The position numbers and the translations under genes are program-made. 64,000 nucleotides of DNA, from contig PLYO01000041.1 of NCBI GenBank assembly GCA_003151825.1, forward strand, positions 175,855-239,854, given 5' to 3'. The notes under the pieces are model-generated. The model had not been told where the DNA came from and did no database searches. It worked only from the letters and a program-made list of their open reading frames with translations. Shown here in pieces: positions 35,974-45,431 of the stretch; position 1 is the first letter of the stretch; every line of letters begins with the position of its first letter. This DNA is from Ignavibacteriota bacterium (GTDB taxonomy: Bacteria > Bacteroidota > Ignavibacteria > Palsa-1295).

Positions 35974-36315
35974 ATGAGGGCAATTCAAATCAAACGGGAG
36001 GAAACGGACTTGATCGTCCAATGGGACGATGGCCACGTTTCGCGCTATCCGCTTGCGTATCTCCGGCAGGAATGCCCATGCGCCGCGTGCAAAGGCGAAG
36101 TGATCTTCGGGACGGTCTATGCTCCCGCTAAACTACCGATGTTCACTCCGGGCATGAATGAACTGACCGCGCTTTCCCCAACCGGTGGTTATGGCGTTCA
36201 AGCCACTTGGAAGGACGGGCACAATACCGGTATTTATTCGTGGGATTATCTTCGCATGATCTGCCCGTGCGAGGAATGCACCCGTAGCCGTGACCTTCAG
36301 GTCACGGCGAAATAA
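35974..36315 (+). CDS. DUF971 protein (gamma-butyrobetaine hydroxylase-like N-terminal domain)
   Basis: The 113-residue protein has the DUF971 layout: IQIKREETDLIVQWDDGHVSRYPLAYLR, given by position (residues 4-31), then RQECPCAACKGE, and a second half with DGHNTGIYSWDYLRMICPCEEC. The two CPCxxC motifs could bind a metal. In some bacteria the domain is linked to iron-sulfur cluster assembly; here the role is unknown. The last residues (SRDLQVTAK) are encoded by a GTGACC-type palindromic repeat (36287-36308), and the stop codon lies 4 nt after it, so the natural C-terminus has probably been replaced. Confidence 0.85.
   Translation: MRAIQIKREETDLIVQWDDGHVSRYPLAYLRQECPCAACKGEVIFGTVYAPAKLPMFTPGMNELTALSPTGGYGVQATWKDGHNTGIYSWDYLRMICPCEECTRSRDLQVTAK
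36287..36308. repeat. GCCGTGACCT/AGGTCACGGC palindrome at the 3' end of the DUF971 gene
   Basis: Perfect 10 bp arms with a two-base loop. It encodes the C-terminal residues of the DUF971 protein. Same family as 23823-23844 and 62071-62145. Confidence 0.8.
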
Positions 36316-36500
36316 ATCCGCGTAATCCGCTTTAATCCGCGTAATCCCGGTTCAGACAACGATCCCGTACTAAACCCCGTATCCCTTTTTCCCGCCCACC
36401 CCGTAAGTTTGTGTATTCAATTACATGAATCTCGATTTCACAAGATTTTGAAGATTTCAAAAAATCAACGTAATCAGACAAATCAGCGTAATCCAGGTTC
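36316..36500. repeat. Two clusters of CGTAATCC-type repeats
   Basis: 36316-36355 contains three TAATCC-type units ending in CCCGGTTCAGACAA. 36463-36500 contains a looser set (CAACGTAATCAG, CAGCGTAATCCAGGTT). Between them is AT-rich sequence with no gene. The same family occurs at 11609-11649 and 11769-11806, with a relative near 16742-16782. Confidence 0.6.
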
Positions 36501-36526
36501 TTTTTCAACTTTTTCTTTAATCTATT

Positions 36527-37513
36527 ATGAAAACTCGACTTTCAGTTCTCTTCGGTACTCTCGGAATCAGCATCTTACTCGCATCCTGCGCACAAAACCC
36601 ATCCTCGCCAGACGGGCCTCAAAACATCCTGCCGCTTTCGACCAGCACTCCTGCGGCTAATCCTGCATTGACATACGTGGGCGAAGTGACCATCCGCAGA
36701 ACGACATACCCCACCATCGCCGTGATGAACGCCGATGGTTCGAACCAGACGAACATCTACACGTCGCCAACGTCTGGAAACTTCTCGCTCGGGGTTTCCC
36801 CATGCTGGTCGCCGAATGGCAGCAGTGTTGCGTGGATCGAAAATAACGACACGATTAAGGCGATAGATGTCAGCGTTAACACACATGGAGTTCCTGTTGG
36901 CAGCAACCTGCGGACGATATATGCTACCACAGCAGGCAGCAATAATTTTGTCATACACGGGCTTGCCTGGTGCTCCAATTCCTCAACTGGCGAGATTGCT
37001 TTCGTAGCATCCTACTCAACAGGAGGAGGAACGGGCGCATCCACGGTCTATACGATTTCCCAAAGCGGTGGGACACCAACGTCCGTTATCACCGAGTCGC
37101 AGAATCTCTGCTATTCGGTATCATGGTCTCCGGACGATTCGAAGATCGCGTTCAGCGGCCACACCGCCTCCGCGCCCGCCGCATGGTATCTTCGGGTAGC
37201 GGACGCTTCGTCCGGCTCTCTCTTAGAAGCTGACAGCCTCCCACAGGTGAACAATGTCGAGTGGGAGCGAAGTGGCAGCACGATCTCGTTTGACAATGCG
37301 GGCGTCATTTACTATCTCGACTACGGTTCGGGCAACGGCGAATATACCCAAAGCGTGGCCGGAACGAATCCAACTTGGTCGCCCGACGATGCGAACGTCA
37401 TGTTCGTCAAATCGTCAAACGTGATCGGCGAGATCGCCGCATTCGGTTCGACGGTCTCGACGGTGACGACAGTTTCCTCGCTCCGCAATGGCGCGGTGAA
37501 ATCGAAAAGGTAA
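36527..37513 (+). CDS. Lipoprotein with TolB-like (PD40) beta-propeller repeats
   Basis: The 328-residue protein has a lipoprotein signal (ISILLASCAQ, cysteine at residue 21) and repeated PD40-type blades: IAVMNADGSNQTNIY, SPCWSPNGSSVAWIEN, SVSWSPDDSKIAFSGH and NPTWSPDDANVMFVKS. The spaced WSP(D/N)(D/G)S motifs define the propeller. Such proteins usually act as binding or scaffold modules in the periplasm or on the outer membrane. No peptidase domain follows. It stands alone between repeat clusters. Confidence 0.85.
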   Translation: MKTRLSVLFGTLGISILLASCAQNPSSPDGPQNILPLSTSTPAANPALTYVGEVTIRRTTYPTIAVMNADGSNQTNIYTSPTSGNFSLGVSPCWSPNGSSVAWIENNDTIKAIDVSVNTHGVPVGSNLRTIYATTAGSNNFVIHGLAWCSNSSTGEIAFVASYSTGGGTGASTVYTISQSGGTPTSVITESQNLCYSVSWSPDDSKIAFSGHTASAPAAWYLRVADASSGSLLEADSLPQVNNVEWERSGSTISFDNAGVIYYLDYGSGNGEYTQSVAGTNPTWSPDDANVMFVKSSNVIGEIAAFGSTVSTVTTVSSLRNGAVKSKR

Positions 37514-37522
37514 TAACCATGT

Positions 37523-37746
37523 AGCTCTGTAGGAGCGACATATTTGTAGCCCCCGGCGTAAGCCGGGGGTTCAAATGCAAATTGAATTTAAGCTCCGTAG
37601 GAGCGGCATATTCCCCTGCTCCGACGGAACGAATAATATATCGCTCCTACGGAGCTTTGAAACCGAAATAATTCGTTAACCCAGGGCTGACGCCCTGGGC
37701 TACAAATATGACGCTCCTAAGGAGCTAATTCCGGTGCCTACGGCAC
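37523..37746. repeat. Mosaic cluster of GGAGCG/CGCTCC palindromic repeats
   Basis: Four related units are seen: AGCTCTGTAGGAGCGACATA and AGCTCCGTAGGAGCGGCATA in one orientation, and ATATCGCTCCTACGGAGCT and TATGACGCTCCTAAGGAGCT in the other. They are interleaved with hairpins CCCCCGGC-GTAA-GCCGGGGG and CCCAGGGC-TGAC-GCCCTGGG, and GTGCC/GGCAC closes the block. The cluster fills the gap between the propeller lipoprotein and the TPR-LuxR gene. Confidence 0.8.
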
Positions 37747-37796
37747 TATTTCCCACGCCGCGTTTTTTCGAGATGATAATTTTATTCTGATCGCAC

Positions 37797-39446
37797 ATGC
37801 CAAGTAAAAAAACCGATCGAGGTGAAACGGATTCGCTCGAAGCGGCTGCAACCGAAATGCCGCCTGTAGTAGACGAGCGGGATTTCAGGCAGAAGGAATT
37901 GCTCAATGAATTGAATGCAATTAATGACCCTGTTGAGGCTATTGCGTTCTGTGAAGCTAAACTCTCCGATCCTACACAATCACCCGAAAGGCAGTTCTGG
38001 TATGCACAGCATATGGCATTTAGAAATGGAAGCCTTGTGAAACTGGGTGAGATGATGTCTTGGATTTCTTATTGCGAAGTAATTGCCGAAAGGCTCGATA
38101 ATAATTTTCTCAGATTCCACATACATGTAAACAAAGCAGATTTTCATCTCCTAAAAAGAGAGTATAATCAAACGATATCCGAGTGCGAGACCGCCGAGAT
38201 TTTTTTAGCGATGGATTACAATCCCTTTGACGACATGACTATTCGCTGCCAGCGTATACTACTCTACTTTTGGCAAAAGAGGTTCGACGAGGCCATCAAA
38301 CTTTCACTTGAAGGACTTGCAATTGCTAAGAAATGCGAAAGCAAAGGTAGAATGTCACAATTCTTGAATTATGTCTCTGGGTTGCTGTGGGCATCAGGTG
38401 CTGTTGAGGAGGCACTTTCCTATATGTTTGAAGGATTAGCTCTTGCCCGTGAAATTGGGAAATTAACTGACGAGGCATACAATTTAATAAACATAGGCCT
38501 TGCATACCGTGATTTAACAAACTTTGGCAAGGCAAGGAACTTCCTTGAGCAAGCCCTCACCATAATTGAGCCTTCCACAGAGATCACGATGCACATCCTT
38601 GTGCTATTAAACCTGATAATAACTTGCTTGGATCTCGAGGCAATTGCAGATGCCGAAATATTTTCTCAAAAGGCTCTTCAACTTAGTATTCTAACTGGTG
38701 ATGCATACCTCATTGCTCGTGCACAAATACATTATGGGGATGTTCTTTCAAAGTCGAAGCGATTTGAAGAAGCCCTTGAGGTGCTTCTGAAGGCGCAAGA
38801 ATATTTTGGCCCTTGGGAACAACAGGAGGAGCTATACTTGGCAGGATGCTTATCAGACGCCTATTCCGGTCTGGGAAATTATCAGTATGCAATAGAGTAT
38901 AAGCAAAAGGAAATGGAATTAGAGAAAAAAAAGGCAGGAGATCAGCTCGGAGGCCAGTTAAAATACCGAGAGCACCTCCAAAAAGAATCCGCCGAAAAAA
39001 CCCAGGAAATCCTCCGCCTAAAAGAACGCGAACTCGCCAACACCGCATCCAGCCTTGCTGCGCAGACGGAATTGCTCGGAGATTTCCGGGCAGATCTGCG
39101 GAAGATAGTGCTTCGTCCCGATAAGTACGAACCGGAGGAGATAATCAAGCAAGTGCGCGCCAAGCTGAAGGAGCTTCCGTGCGAGATGATCGACTTCGGA
39201 AAATTCGAGGCGCAGTTTGCAACGGTGCATCCGGAGTTCCGCGCCAAACTCGAAACGAAATATCCCGATCTTACTCCGCAGGAAGTGAAGATCTGCCTGC
39301 TCATTCATGTAAAACTCCAGACCGCCGCTATTGCCCGCCTGACCTGTCTCTCGGAGCGAACGGTCGAGGATCACCGCGGTAACATCCGCAAAAAAATGAA
39401 GCTGGATCGAACAGATGATCTGGGTGAGGCTTTGTCGAAGTTGTGA
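37797..39446 (+). CDS. TPR-repeat regulator with C-terminal LuxR-type HTH
   Basis: The 549-residue protein has TPR-like helix pairs over about residues 25-385 (for example DEAYNLINIGLAYRDLTNFG, ALEVLLKAQEYF, GLGNYQYAIEYKQKEME). A coiled coil rich in Glu/Lys/Leu follows (about 390-430), then a C-terminal helix-turn-helix of the LuxR/FixJ type (LTPQEVKICLLIHVKLQTAA, SERTVEDHRGNIRKKMKL). The layout recalls FCB-group cytoplasmic transcription regulators that sense through TPR contacts. No signal peptide or membrane helix is seen. Regulated genes are unknown. Confidence 0.88.
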   Translation: MPSKKTDRGETDSLEAAATEMPPVVDERDFRQKELLNELNAINDPVEAIAFCEAKLSDPTQSPERQFWYAQHMAFRNGSLVKLGEMMSWISYCEVIAERLDNNFLRFHIHVNKADFHLLKREYNQTISECETAEIFLAMDYNPFDDMTIRCQRILLYFWQKRFDEAIKLSLEGLAIAKKCESKGRMSQFLNYVSGLLWASGAVEEALSYMFEGLALAREIGKLTDEAYNLINIGLAYRDLTNFGKARNFLEQALTIIEPSTEITMHILVLLNLIITCLDLEAIADAEIFSQKALQLSILTGDAYLIARAQIHYGDVLSKSKRFEEALEVLLKAQEYFGPWEQQEELYLAGCLSDAYSGLGNYQYAIEYKQKEMELEKKKAGDQLGGQLKYREHLQKESAEKTQEILRLKERELANTASSLAAQTELLGDFRADLRKIVLRPDKYEPEEIIKQVRAKLKELPCEMIDFGKFEAQFATVHPEFRAKLETKYPDLTPQEVKICLLIHVKLQTAAIARLTCLSERTVEDHRGNIRKKMKLDRTDDLGEALSKL

Positions 39447-39473
39447 GCAAGCCCGTGTTGTGAATCGGTTTCT

Positions 39474-39493
39474 CCGTACCCTGAAGGGTACGG
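39474..39493. repeat. CCGTACCCT/AGGGTACGG palindrome
   Basis: Perfect 9 bp arms with a two-base loop, followed by CTACAAA. It has the same layout as the GTAGCCGTGACC palindromes but a different arm sequence. It lies between the TPR regulator and pntA, about 60 nt before the pntA start. Confidence 0.65.
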
Positions 39494-39556
39494 CTACAAA
39501 GCTCATAGATACTTTTCGCTAACCATTTTGCCCCGGCGTTCGTTTGGTGCGGCGCG

Positions 39557-41152
39557 ATGAGCGAAATACAAAACACACCTCAGCCCTCTGCTCCGGATGC
39601 AGTGCGGAGTTTGACGATCGGAATCCCGAAAGAAATTCACGCCGGCGAGCGCCGCGTGGCTGCTACTCCGGATACTGCACGGAAGCTGCAAAAGCTCGGC
39701 TTTTCAGTCCTGATCGAGCATGGCGCCGGCGAGTCTGCCGATTTCCCGGATGCGCGTTATATAGAAGCCGATTGCACGATCGCACCCGACGCCCGCGAGC
39801 TTTGGGCCAATGCGAATATTATATTAAAGGTACGCGCACCTGAGGATAATCCTTCGATAGGCGGGAATGAAGCCCATCTTCTTACGGAAGACAAAACGCT
39901 GATTTCGTTTCTCGCGCCCGCGCAAAATCCGGAGTTGGTCAACCGGCTTGTTGCGACCAAAGCGACAGTTCTCGCCATCGACGCCGTCCCGCGCATATCT
40001 CGCGCGCAGAAGATGGATGCGCTTTCCTCGATGGCGAATATCGCGGGTTATCGCGCAATAATAGAAGCTGCAAATCTTTTCCCAAGATTTTTTACTGGAC
40101 AAGTCACAGCGGCGGGTAAAATTCCGCCTGCGAAAATTCTCGTCATCGGTGCAGGCGTTGCCGGACTTGCAGCTATAGGAGCGGGAAAATCGCTCGGCGC
40201 GATCGTTCGCTCGTTCGATGTGCGGCCTTCGGTGAAAGAGCAAATTCAAAGTATGGGCGCGGAGTTTCTCGAAGTGAAAATTAACGAGAGTGGCGAAGGC
40301 GAAGGCGGCTACGCGAAGGAAGTCAGCCCCGAATTCATCAAGGCCGAGATGGAACTGTTCTTAAAGCAGGCGAAGGAAGTTGACATCATCGTCACGACCG
40401 CGCTCATTCCCGGCAGGCCCGCACCGAAGCTCATTACGCGTGAAATGGTCGAGGCGATGCGAGAGGGTTCGGTCATCGTCGATCTTGCTGCAGAAAACGG
40501 CGGCAATTGCGAGCTGACCGAGCCGGGCAAAGTCGCAGTTCACAACGGCGTTTCGATTATCGGCTATACCGATCTTCCGAGCCGGATGGCCTCGCAAGCG
40601 AGCCAACTTTATGGCATGAATCTCTATCATATCTTGAACGATATGGGCGGCGCAGAAAAATTCCATGTCGATCTAAATGACGAAGCTGTTCGCGGCGCAC
40701 TCATCGCGCAACATGGCGAACTTATGTGGCCCGCGCCAAAGCCGAAAGTCGCGCCTGCTCCTGCGAAACCGGCGCCAGTCATCGCAAAGAAAGAGGTTAA
40801 GGAAAAATCGAAGGCGATGAAAGCGATTCCGCTTGCAGTCGCAGCCATTGTTTTCCTGGGACTTGCGCTCGGCGCGCCATCGTCGTTTCTTCAACATTTT
40901 ACCGTATTCGTTCTGGCGGTATTTCTGGGATGGCAAGTGATATGGAATGTTACTCCCGCGCTGCACACTCCGCTTATGAGTGTAACGAATGCGATATCGG
41001 GCATTATCATCATCGGCGGCATGCTGCAATTAGGAGGCAACATTCCTACCGTCGTTTTGGTATTAAGCTTTATGGCAGTCCTCCTAGCGAGCATCAATAT
41101 TTTCGGCGGATTTCTCGTCACACAACGAATGCTTAAGATGTTTAGAAAGTAA
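39557..41152 (+). CDS. pntA: NAD(P) transhydrogenase subunit alpha
   Basis: PntA with PntB couples proton movement to hydride transfer between NADH and NADP+. The 531-residue protein contains the NAD-binding alanine-dehydrogenase-like domain I ([19 protein letters not shown] near residue 24, [20 protein letters not shown] near 197, [18 protein letters not shown]) and, after a Pro/Ala/Lys linker (about 395-425), three or four membrane helices of domain II. The alpha-1 and alpha-2 parts are fused as in E. coli. pntB follows after 95 bp holding an inverted repeat pair. Confidence 0.95.
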   Translation: MSEIQNTPQPSAPDAVRSLTIGIPKEIHAGERRVAATPDTARKLQKLGFSVLIEHGAGESADFPDARYIEADCTIAPDARELWANANIILKVRAPEDNPSIGGNEAHLLTEDKTLISFLAPAQNPELVNRLVATKATVLAIDAVPRISRAQKMDALSSMANIAGYRAIIEAANLFPRFFTGQVTAAGKIPPAKILVIGAGVAGLAAIGAGKSLGAIVRSFDVRPSVKEQIQSMGAEFLEVKINESGEGEGGYAKEVSPEFIKAEMELFLKQAKEVDIIVTTALIPGRPAPKLITREMVEAMREGSVIVDLAAENGGNCELTEPGKVAVHNGVSIIGYTDLPSRMASQASQLYGMNLYHILNDMGGAEKFHVDLNDEAVRGALIAQHGELMWPAPKPKVAPAPAKPAPVIAKKEVKEKSKAMKAIPLAVAAIVFLGLALGAPSSFLQHFTVFVLAVFLGWQVIWNVTPALHTPLMSVTNAISGIIIIGGMLQLGGNIPTVVLVLSFMAVLLASINIFGGFLVTQRMLKMFRK

Positions 41153-41160
41153 CGAATTAT

Positions 41161-41242
41161 GTAGGGACGTGCTGCGCACGTCCTTGTTGGTGAACAGATA
41201 ATAGTCAAGGAATGAAATAGGACGTGCGCAGCACGTCCCTAC
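41161..41242. repeat. Perfect 24 bp inverted repeat pair between pntA and pntB
   Basis: 41161-41184 and 41219-41242 are exact reverse complements (GTAGGGACGTGC... outward ends). Each arm is itself a hairpin, GGACGTGC/GCACGTCC. The pair could form one large cruciform or RNA stem in the pntA-pntB transcript. It ends 5 nt before the pntB ATG, so it may affect pntB translation or mRNA stability. Confidence 0.85.
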
Positions 41243-41247
41243 AAAAC

Positions 41248-42663
41248 ATGAATTTTAGTATCAGCTTTGCAACTACGAGCTATATCGCCGCTATTGCTCT
41301 GTTTATTCTGAGCCTTAGCGGCCTATCGCAACACGCGACCTCGCGGCGCGGCAATCTTTTTGGCATGATCGGAATGCTGCTTGCGCTCGCCGCGACGGCA
41401 TTACTCATTCCATCGAATGGTTATGAGCCGCTCATTGTCGCATTGGTCCCGGGAGCGATTATCGGAAGCATCCTCGCTTCGCGCGTGGCGATGACTTCGA
41501 TGCCGGAGTTAGTCGCGATGCTGCATAGCTTCGTCGGCGCGGCGGCGGTGTTGGTGGGATTCAGCAATTATCTCGGCGGCAGCGCTGGCCTTTCCGGTTC
41601 GGAAGAAACGATACATCAACTCGAGATTTATATCGGGGTTTTTATCGGAGCGATCACTTTCACCGGTTCCGTCATTGCATTCGGAAAGCTGAATGGAAAA
41701 ATTTCCGGCAAACCGCTAATGCTTCCCGGACGGCATTTGCTCAATCTTGCAATGATCGTTGCGGTAATCGTCTTGGGAGTAATCTTTATGTCAAGCGCGG
41801 AGGGCACGGGTTTGATGTATCTTCTTGTGATGACAGCCATCGCCTGCGTGATCGGCGTTCATCTTGTCATGGCAATCGGTGGCGCGGATATGCCGGTTGT
41901 TGTTTCGATGCTGAATAGCTATTCTGGATGGGCCGCTGCTGCTGCTGGATTCATGTTGTCGAACGATCTGCTAATAGTTACCGGCGCCCTCGTCGGAAGT
42001 TCGGGAGCGATTCTGTCTTTCATCATGTGCAAAGCGATGAACCGCTCGTTCATCAGCGTGATCTTGGGTGGATTCGGGACGGCCGAGGGCGTTGCTCCTG
42101 CTGCCGGTTCCGAACAGCAAGGCGAAGTGACGCCAACAAATGTCGATGAAGTGGCCGAAATGCTTTCGGATGCGAAGAGCGTTATTATCGTTCCGGGATA
42201 TGGTGTGGCTGTCGCACAGGCGCAGCACTCGCTCGCGGAGATGGTGAAGATTCTGCGCGATCACGGAGTGAATGTGCGATTCGGCATTCATCCTGTCGCC
42301 GGACGCTTGCCCGGACATATGAACGTGTTGCTTGCCGAAGCAAACGTTCCCTACGATATTGTTTTCGAAATGGACGAACTCAATCATGATTTTCCAACGA
42401 CCGATGTTGCGCTCGTTATCGGCGCTAATGACATCGTCAATCCCGCCGCGCTCGAAGATCCATCCAGTCCCATCGCCGGAATGCCCGTGCTCGAAGTGTG
42501 GAAAGCAAAAACCGCCGTTGTGATGAAACGCTCGATGGCCTCCGGTTATGCCGGCATCGACAATCCCCTCTTCTATAAAGAAAACACCCGTATGCTCTTC
42601 GGCGACGCGAAGAAGAATGTCGATGCGTTAGTGGTGAAGCTGCGGGAATTAGTGGCGGCGTAA
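41248..42663 (+). CDS. pntB: NAD(P) transhydrogenase subunit beta
   Basis: The 471-residue protein has about nine membrane helices of domain II followed by the NADP-binding domain III ([20 protein letters not shown] near residue 312, [43 protein letters not shown] given by position, residues 392-414, then [18 protein letters not shown]). The ATG at 41248 is preferred; a GTG at 41224 lies inside the inverted repeat. It works with PntA in the inner membrane. The next gene begins 2 nt after the stop. Confidence 0.95.
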   Translation: MNFSISFATTSYIAAIALFILSLSGLSQHATSRRGNLFGMIGMLLALAATALLIPSNGYEPLIVALVPGAIIGSILASRVAMTSMPELVAMLHSFVGAAAVLVGFSNYLGGSAGLSGSEETIHQLEIYIGVFIGAITFTGSVIAFGKLNGKISGKPLMLPGRHLLNLAMIVAVIVLGVIFMSSAEGTGLMYLLVMTAIACVIGVHLVMAIGGADMPVVVSMLNSYSGWAAAAAGFMLSNDLLIVTGALVGSSGAILSFIMCKAMNRSFISVILGGFGTAEGVAPAAGSEQQGEVTPTNVDEVAEMLSDAKSVIIVPGYGVAVAQAQHSLAEMVKILRDHGVNVRFGIHPVAGRLPGHMNVLLAEANVPYDIVFEMDELNHDFPTTDVALVIGANDIVNPAALEDPSSPIAGMPVLEVWKAKTAVVMKRSMASGYAGIDNPLFYKENTRMLFGDAKKNVDALVVKLRELVAA

Positions 42664-42665
42664 CG

Positions 42666-43493
42666 ATGAACTACGACCGCTCGCACACGGAAGCATTTTA
42701 CGACGCTTATGGAGAGCGCGAATGGGTGCGGTTCGAGCAAAACGCTGCTTCGCGCGTTGGCCTTGCAATTCATCTCCACTATTTGCAGAAGTACATCAAG
42801 TTCGACGATGTTGTTTTGGATATTGGCGCAGGTCCCGGCCGTTTTACGATTGAGCTTGCGCGGATGGGTGCGAACATCACGGTTGGCGACATATCAAATG
42901 TCCAACTCGAACTCAACAAGAAGAATGTTTCGGATGCAGGATTCGAATCGCGCGTCCGTAAGCGCGTGCAATGCGACATCGTTGATCTCTCCGTTTTTCC
43001 CGACCAAACTTTCGATGCCGTTGTTGCATTCGGCGGCCCAATCAGTTATGCGCTCGACAGGGCCAACGATGCAATTCGAGAATGTTTGCGAGTGACGAAG
43101 AGGGGCGGTCGTGTCTTATTCAGCGTGATGTCTCGGCTTGGCGCCTTGCGGCATTTTTTTCCTGCGGTTATCTCGCTGGTCGATACCGTAGGTTTCGAGG
43201 CGTTAGCCGATCCCTGGGAAAGCGGCTTGCTGGAGGAACGATTTAGTGCAGGTCACCGAGTCAGACTCTTTTTATCTTCCGAGCTTACCGCCTTGCTGAA
43301 TCGGCAACCGTGTAGGATCGTTGAAATGAGCGCGTCGAATTTTTTGGGATATGCAGGTGAGAATGTTCTGGAAAACCGATGGTTAGATTCCGAATTCTGG
43401 AATGCTTTTTTGAAAATCGAATTGGAAGCGAGCCGGCAACCCGGCGCGCTGGATGGGGGAACGCATATTATTGCTGTGCTCGAAAAGAAATAG
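42666..43493 (+). CDS. SAM-dependent methyltransferase, class I
   Basis: The 275-residue protein has motif I VVLDIGAGPGRFTIELARMG (near residue 48), VGDISNVQLEL, DATFAV-like acidic motif (FDAVVAFGGPISYAL) and RVTKRGGRVLFSV. This is the Methyltransf_11/25-type fold. The substrate is not recognisable. It lies in a tight row with pntB (2 nt upstream) and tag (3 nt downstream), probably one transcript, but no shared pathway is obvious. Confidence 0.85.
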   Translation: MNYDRSHTEAFYDAYGEREWVRFEQNAASRVGLAIHLHYLQKYIKFDDVVLDIGAGPGRFTIELARMGANITVGDISNVQLELNKKNVSDAGFESRVRKRVQCDIVDLSVFPDQTFDAVVAFGGPISYALDRANDAIRECLRVTKRGGRVLFSVMSRLGALRHFFPAVISLVDTVGFEALADPWESGLLEERFSAGHRVRLFLSSELTALLNRQPCRIVEMSASNFLGYAGENVLENRWLDSEFWNAFLKIELEASRQPGALDGGTHIIAVLEKK

Positions 43494-43496
43494 TTT

Positions 43497-44108
43497 ATGG
43501 GTTCAAACAATACTACTGAAATCGCCCGCTGCGTCTGGGCTACCGAAAATGAGCCGCTCCTTGTCGCATACCACGACGCGGAATGGGGCACGCCCGAACA
43601 CGATGATGCAAAGCTCCTCGCCAAACTAATTCTCGACGGCGCGCAAGCGGGCTTAAGTTGGATAACCATTCTCAAAAAGCGAGAAGGTTACCAAAAAGCA
43701 TTTCACAATTTCGATGCGGAAAAAATTGCCCGCTATGGAAAACGCGATTTCGAACGATTGATGAACGACGCGGGCATTGTCCGCAACAAGCTGAAGATCA
43801 AAGCCGCGATTGCGAACGCGAAAGCATATCTCGCACTTCGAGAGCGTGGGCAATCGTTCGATGAGTTTTTATGGAAATTTGTGGATGGAAAAACAATTGT
43901 GAACCAATGGAAGACCACAAAGCAGCTTCCCGCCGCGACGAAAGAATCCGAAGCGATGAGCAAGGCGCTGAAAGCAGAAGGTTTTCGATTTGTAGGCCCA
44001 ACGATTGTCTATGCGTTCATGCAAGCCGTCGGAATGGTCAACGACCACACGGTTGATTGCTTCCGCTACGAGGAATGCCTAGAGCATAGCAATGTTCACT
44101 CGAAATGA
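43497..44108 (+). CDS. tag: DNA-3-methyladenine glycosylase I
   Basis: TAG removes 3-methyladenine from DNA in base excision repair. The 203-residue protein has the family features: RCVWA with Cys12, YHDAEWG with His26, [20 protein letters not shown], and the C-terminal NDHTVDCFR, where His and Cys complete the zinc site. The helix-hairpin-helix-like region lies around [17 protein letters not shown]. It overlaps purT by 4 nt (ATGA). Confidence 0.93.
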   Translation: MGSNNTTEIARCVWATENEPLLVAYHDAEWGTPEHDDAKLLAKLILDGAQAGLSWITILKKREGYQKAFHNFDAEKIARYGKRDFERLMNDAGIVRNKLKIKAAIANAKAYLALRERGQSFDEFLWKFVDGKTIVNQWKTTKQLPAATKESEAMSKALKAEGFRFVGPTIVYAFMQAVGMVNDHTVDCFRYEECLEHSNVHSK

Positions 44109-45277
44109 AAAAGACTATTCTCTTACTCGGCTCCGGCGAACTTGGGAAGGAATTTACTATTGCAGTAAAGCGCCTCGGACACCGCGTTATCGCCGTCGAT
44201 TCTTACGATGGCGCGCCCGCGATGCAAGTGACGAACGAGCGCGAAGTGATCGACATGTTGAGCGGCGACGATCTCGATCGCATCGTGCAAAAGCATAAGC
44301 CCGATATTATCGTTCCCGAGATCGAAGCCATTCGCACCGAGCGGTTTTATGATTACGAAAAGCAAGGCATCCAAGTAATTCCGAGTGCGCGAGCGGCGAA
44401 CTTCACGATGAACCGCAAAGCCATTCGCGATTTGGCCTCGAAAGAGCTTGGGCTTAAAACCGCTCGTTATGAATATGCAAAAACAATCGAGGAATTTCGC
44501 AAGGCTATTTCGCAAATCGGCATTCCATGCGTTGTGAAACCGCTGATGTCATCGTCCGGCAAGGGGCAATCCTACATTCGGAATGAGAATGAGATCGAGC
44601 ACGCATGGGAGATCGCAATGACGAAAAGCCGCGCCAAAGTGGGCGAAGTTATCGTTGAAGAATTTATTTCATTCGATTCTGAAATTACACTGTTGACTGT
44701 TACGCAAAGGTCGGAAGAAACTTTATTCTGTCCGCCAATCGGTCACAGACAAGAACGCGGCGATTACATGGAAAGCTGGCAACCCGCGACCATCAACCCC
44801 AACCACCTCGCCGAAGCGCAGCGTATGGCGGCGGCTGTTACGAAATCATTGACAGGTTTTGGTATCTGGGGTGTCGAGTTCTTCTTATCCGACAAGGATG
44901 GCGTCTATTTCTCCGAACTCTCTCCGCGACCGCACGACACAGGAATGGTAACCATGAGCGGCTCCCAAAATCTCACTGAGTTTGAACTTCATGCACGCGC
45001 TATTCTCGGTCTTCCGATTCCCGAAATCACACTTGAAGGTAGCGGAGCAAGTGCAGTCATTCTTGCACCGGATGCTTCAACGAGCGAGCCGCGGTACGAA
45101 GGTATAGAAAATGCACTCTCTATGTCGCGAGTTGATGTGCGGATATTCGGTAAGCCCACGACGAGGAAGTACCGCCGAATGGCGGTCGCGCTCGCGCATG
45201 ATATGCTTGGCGCTTCGACGGATGGGGTGCGGGAGCTGGCGAAGAAAGCGGCGGGGAAGGTGAAGGTCATCTCGTAG
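44105..45277 (+). CDS. purT: Formate-dependent phosphoribosylglycinamide formyltransferase 2
   Basis: PurT makes formyl-GAR from GAR, formate and ATP in purine synthesis. The 390-residue ATP-grasp protein has [21 protein letters not shown] at the N-terminus (given by position, residues 4-24), [35 protein letters not shown] near residue 142, and the late [13 protein letters not shown] motif typical of PurT/PurK. The 4 nt overlap with tag suggests translational coupling. Confidence 0.95.
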   Translation: MKKTILLLGSGELGKEFTIAVKRLGHRVIAVDSYDGAPAMQVTNEREVIDMLSGDDLDRIVQKHKPDIIVPEIEAIRTERFYDYEKQGIQVIPSARAANFTMNRKAIRDLASKELGLKTARYEYAKTIEEFRKAISQIGIPCVVKPLMSSSGKGQSYIRNENEIEHAWEIAMTKSRAKVGEVIVEEFISFDSEITLLTVTQRSEETLFCPPIGHRQERGDYMESWQPATINPNHLAEAQRMAAAVTKSLTGFGIWGVEFFLSDKDGVYFSELSPRPHDTGMVTMSGSQNLTEFELHARAILGLPIPEITLEGSGASAVILAPDASTSEPRYEGIENALSMSRVDVRIFGKPTTRKYRRMAVALAHDMLGASTDGVRELAKKAAGKVKVIS

Positions 45278-45431
45278 ATTCATTCAGGATTGAACCTTGG
45301 AAGAAACTTTCACTCGGATTGCCTCGACAAAAGCTACGAATTTCTTCGGGAGGAGAAGCAGGTAGATACCTACCAAGATTCGCGGTAATGACGAGAATAA
45401 TAGCATTGTATCAGTGATGCTATACCATGGT

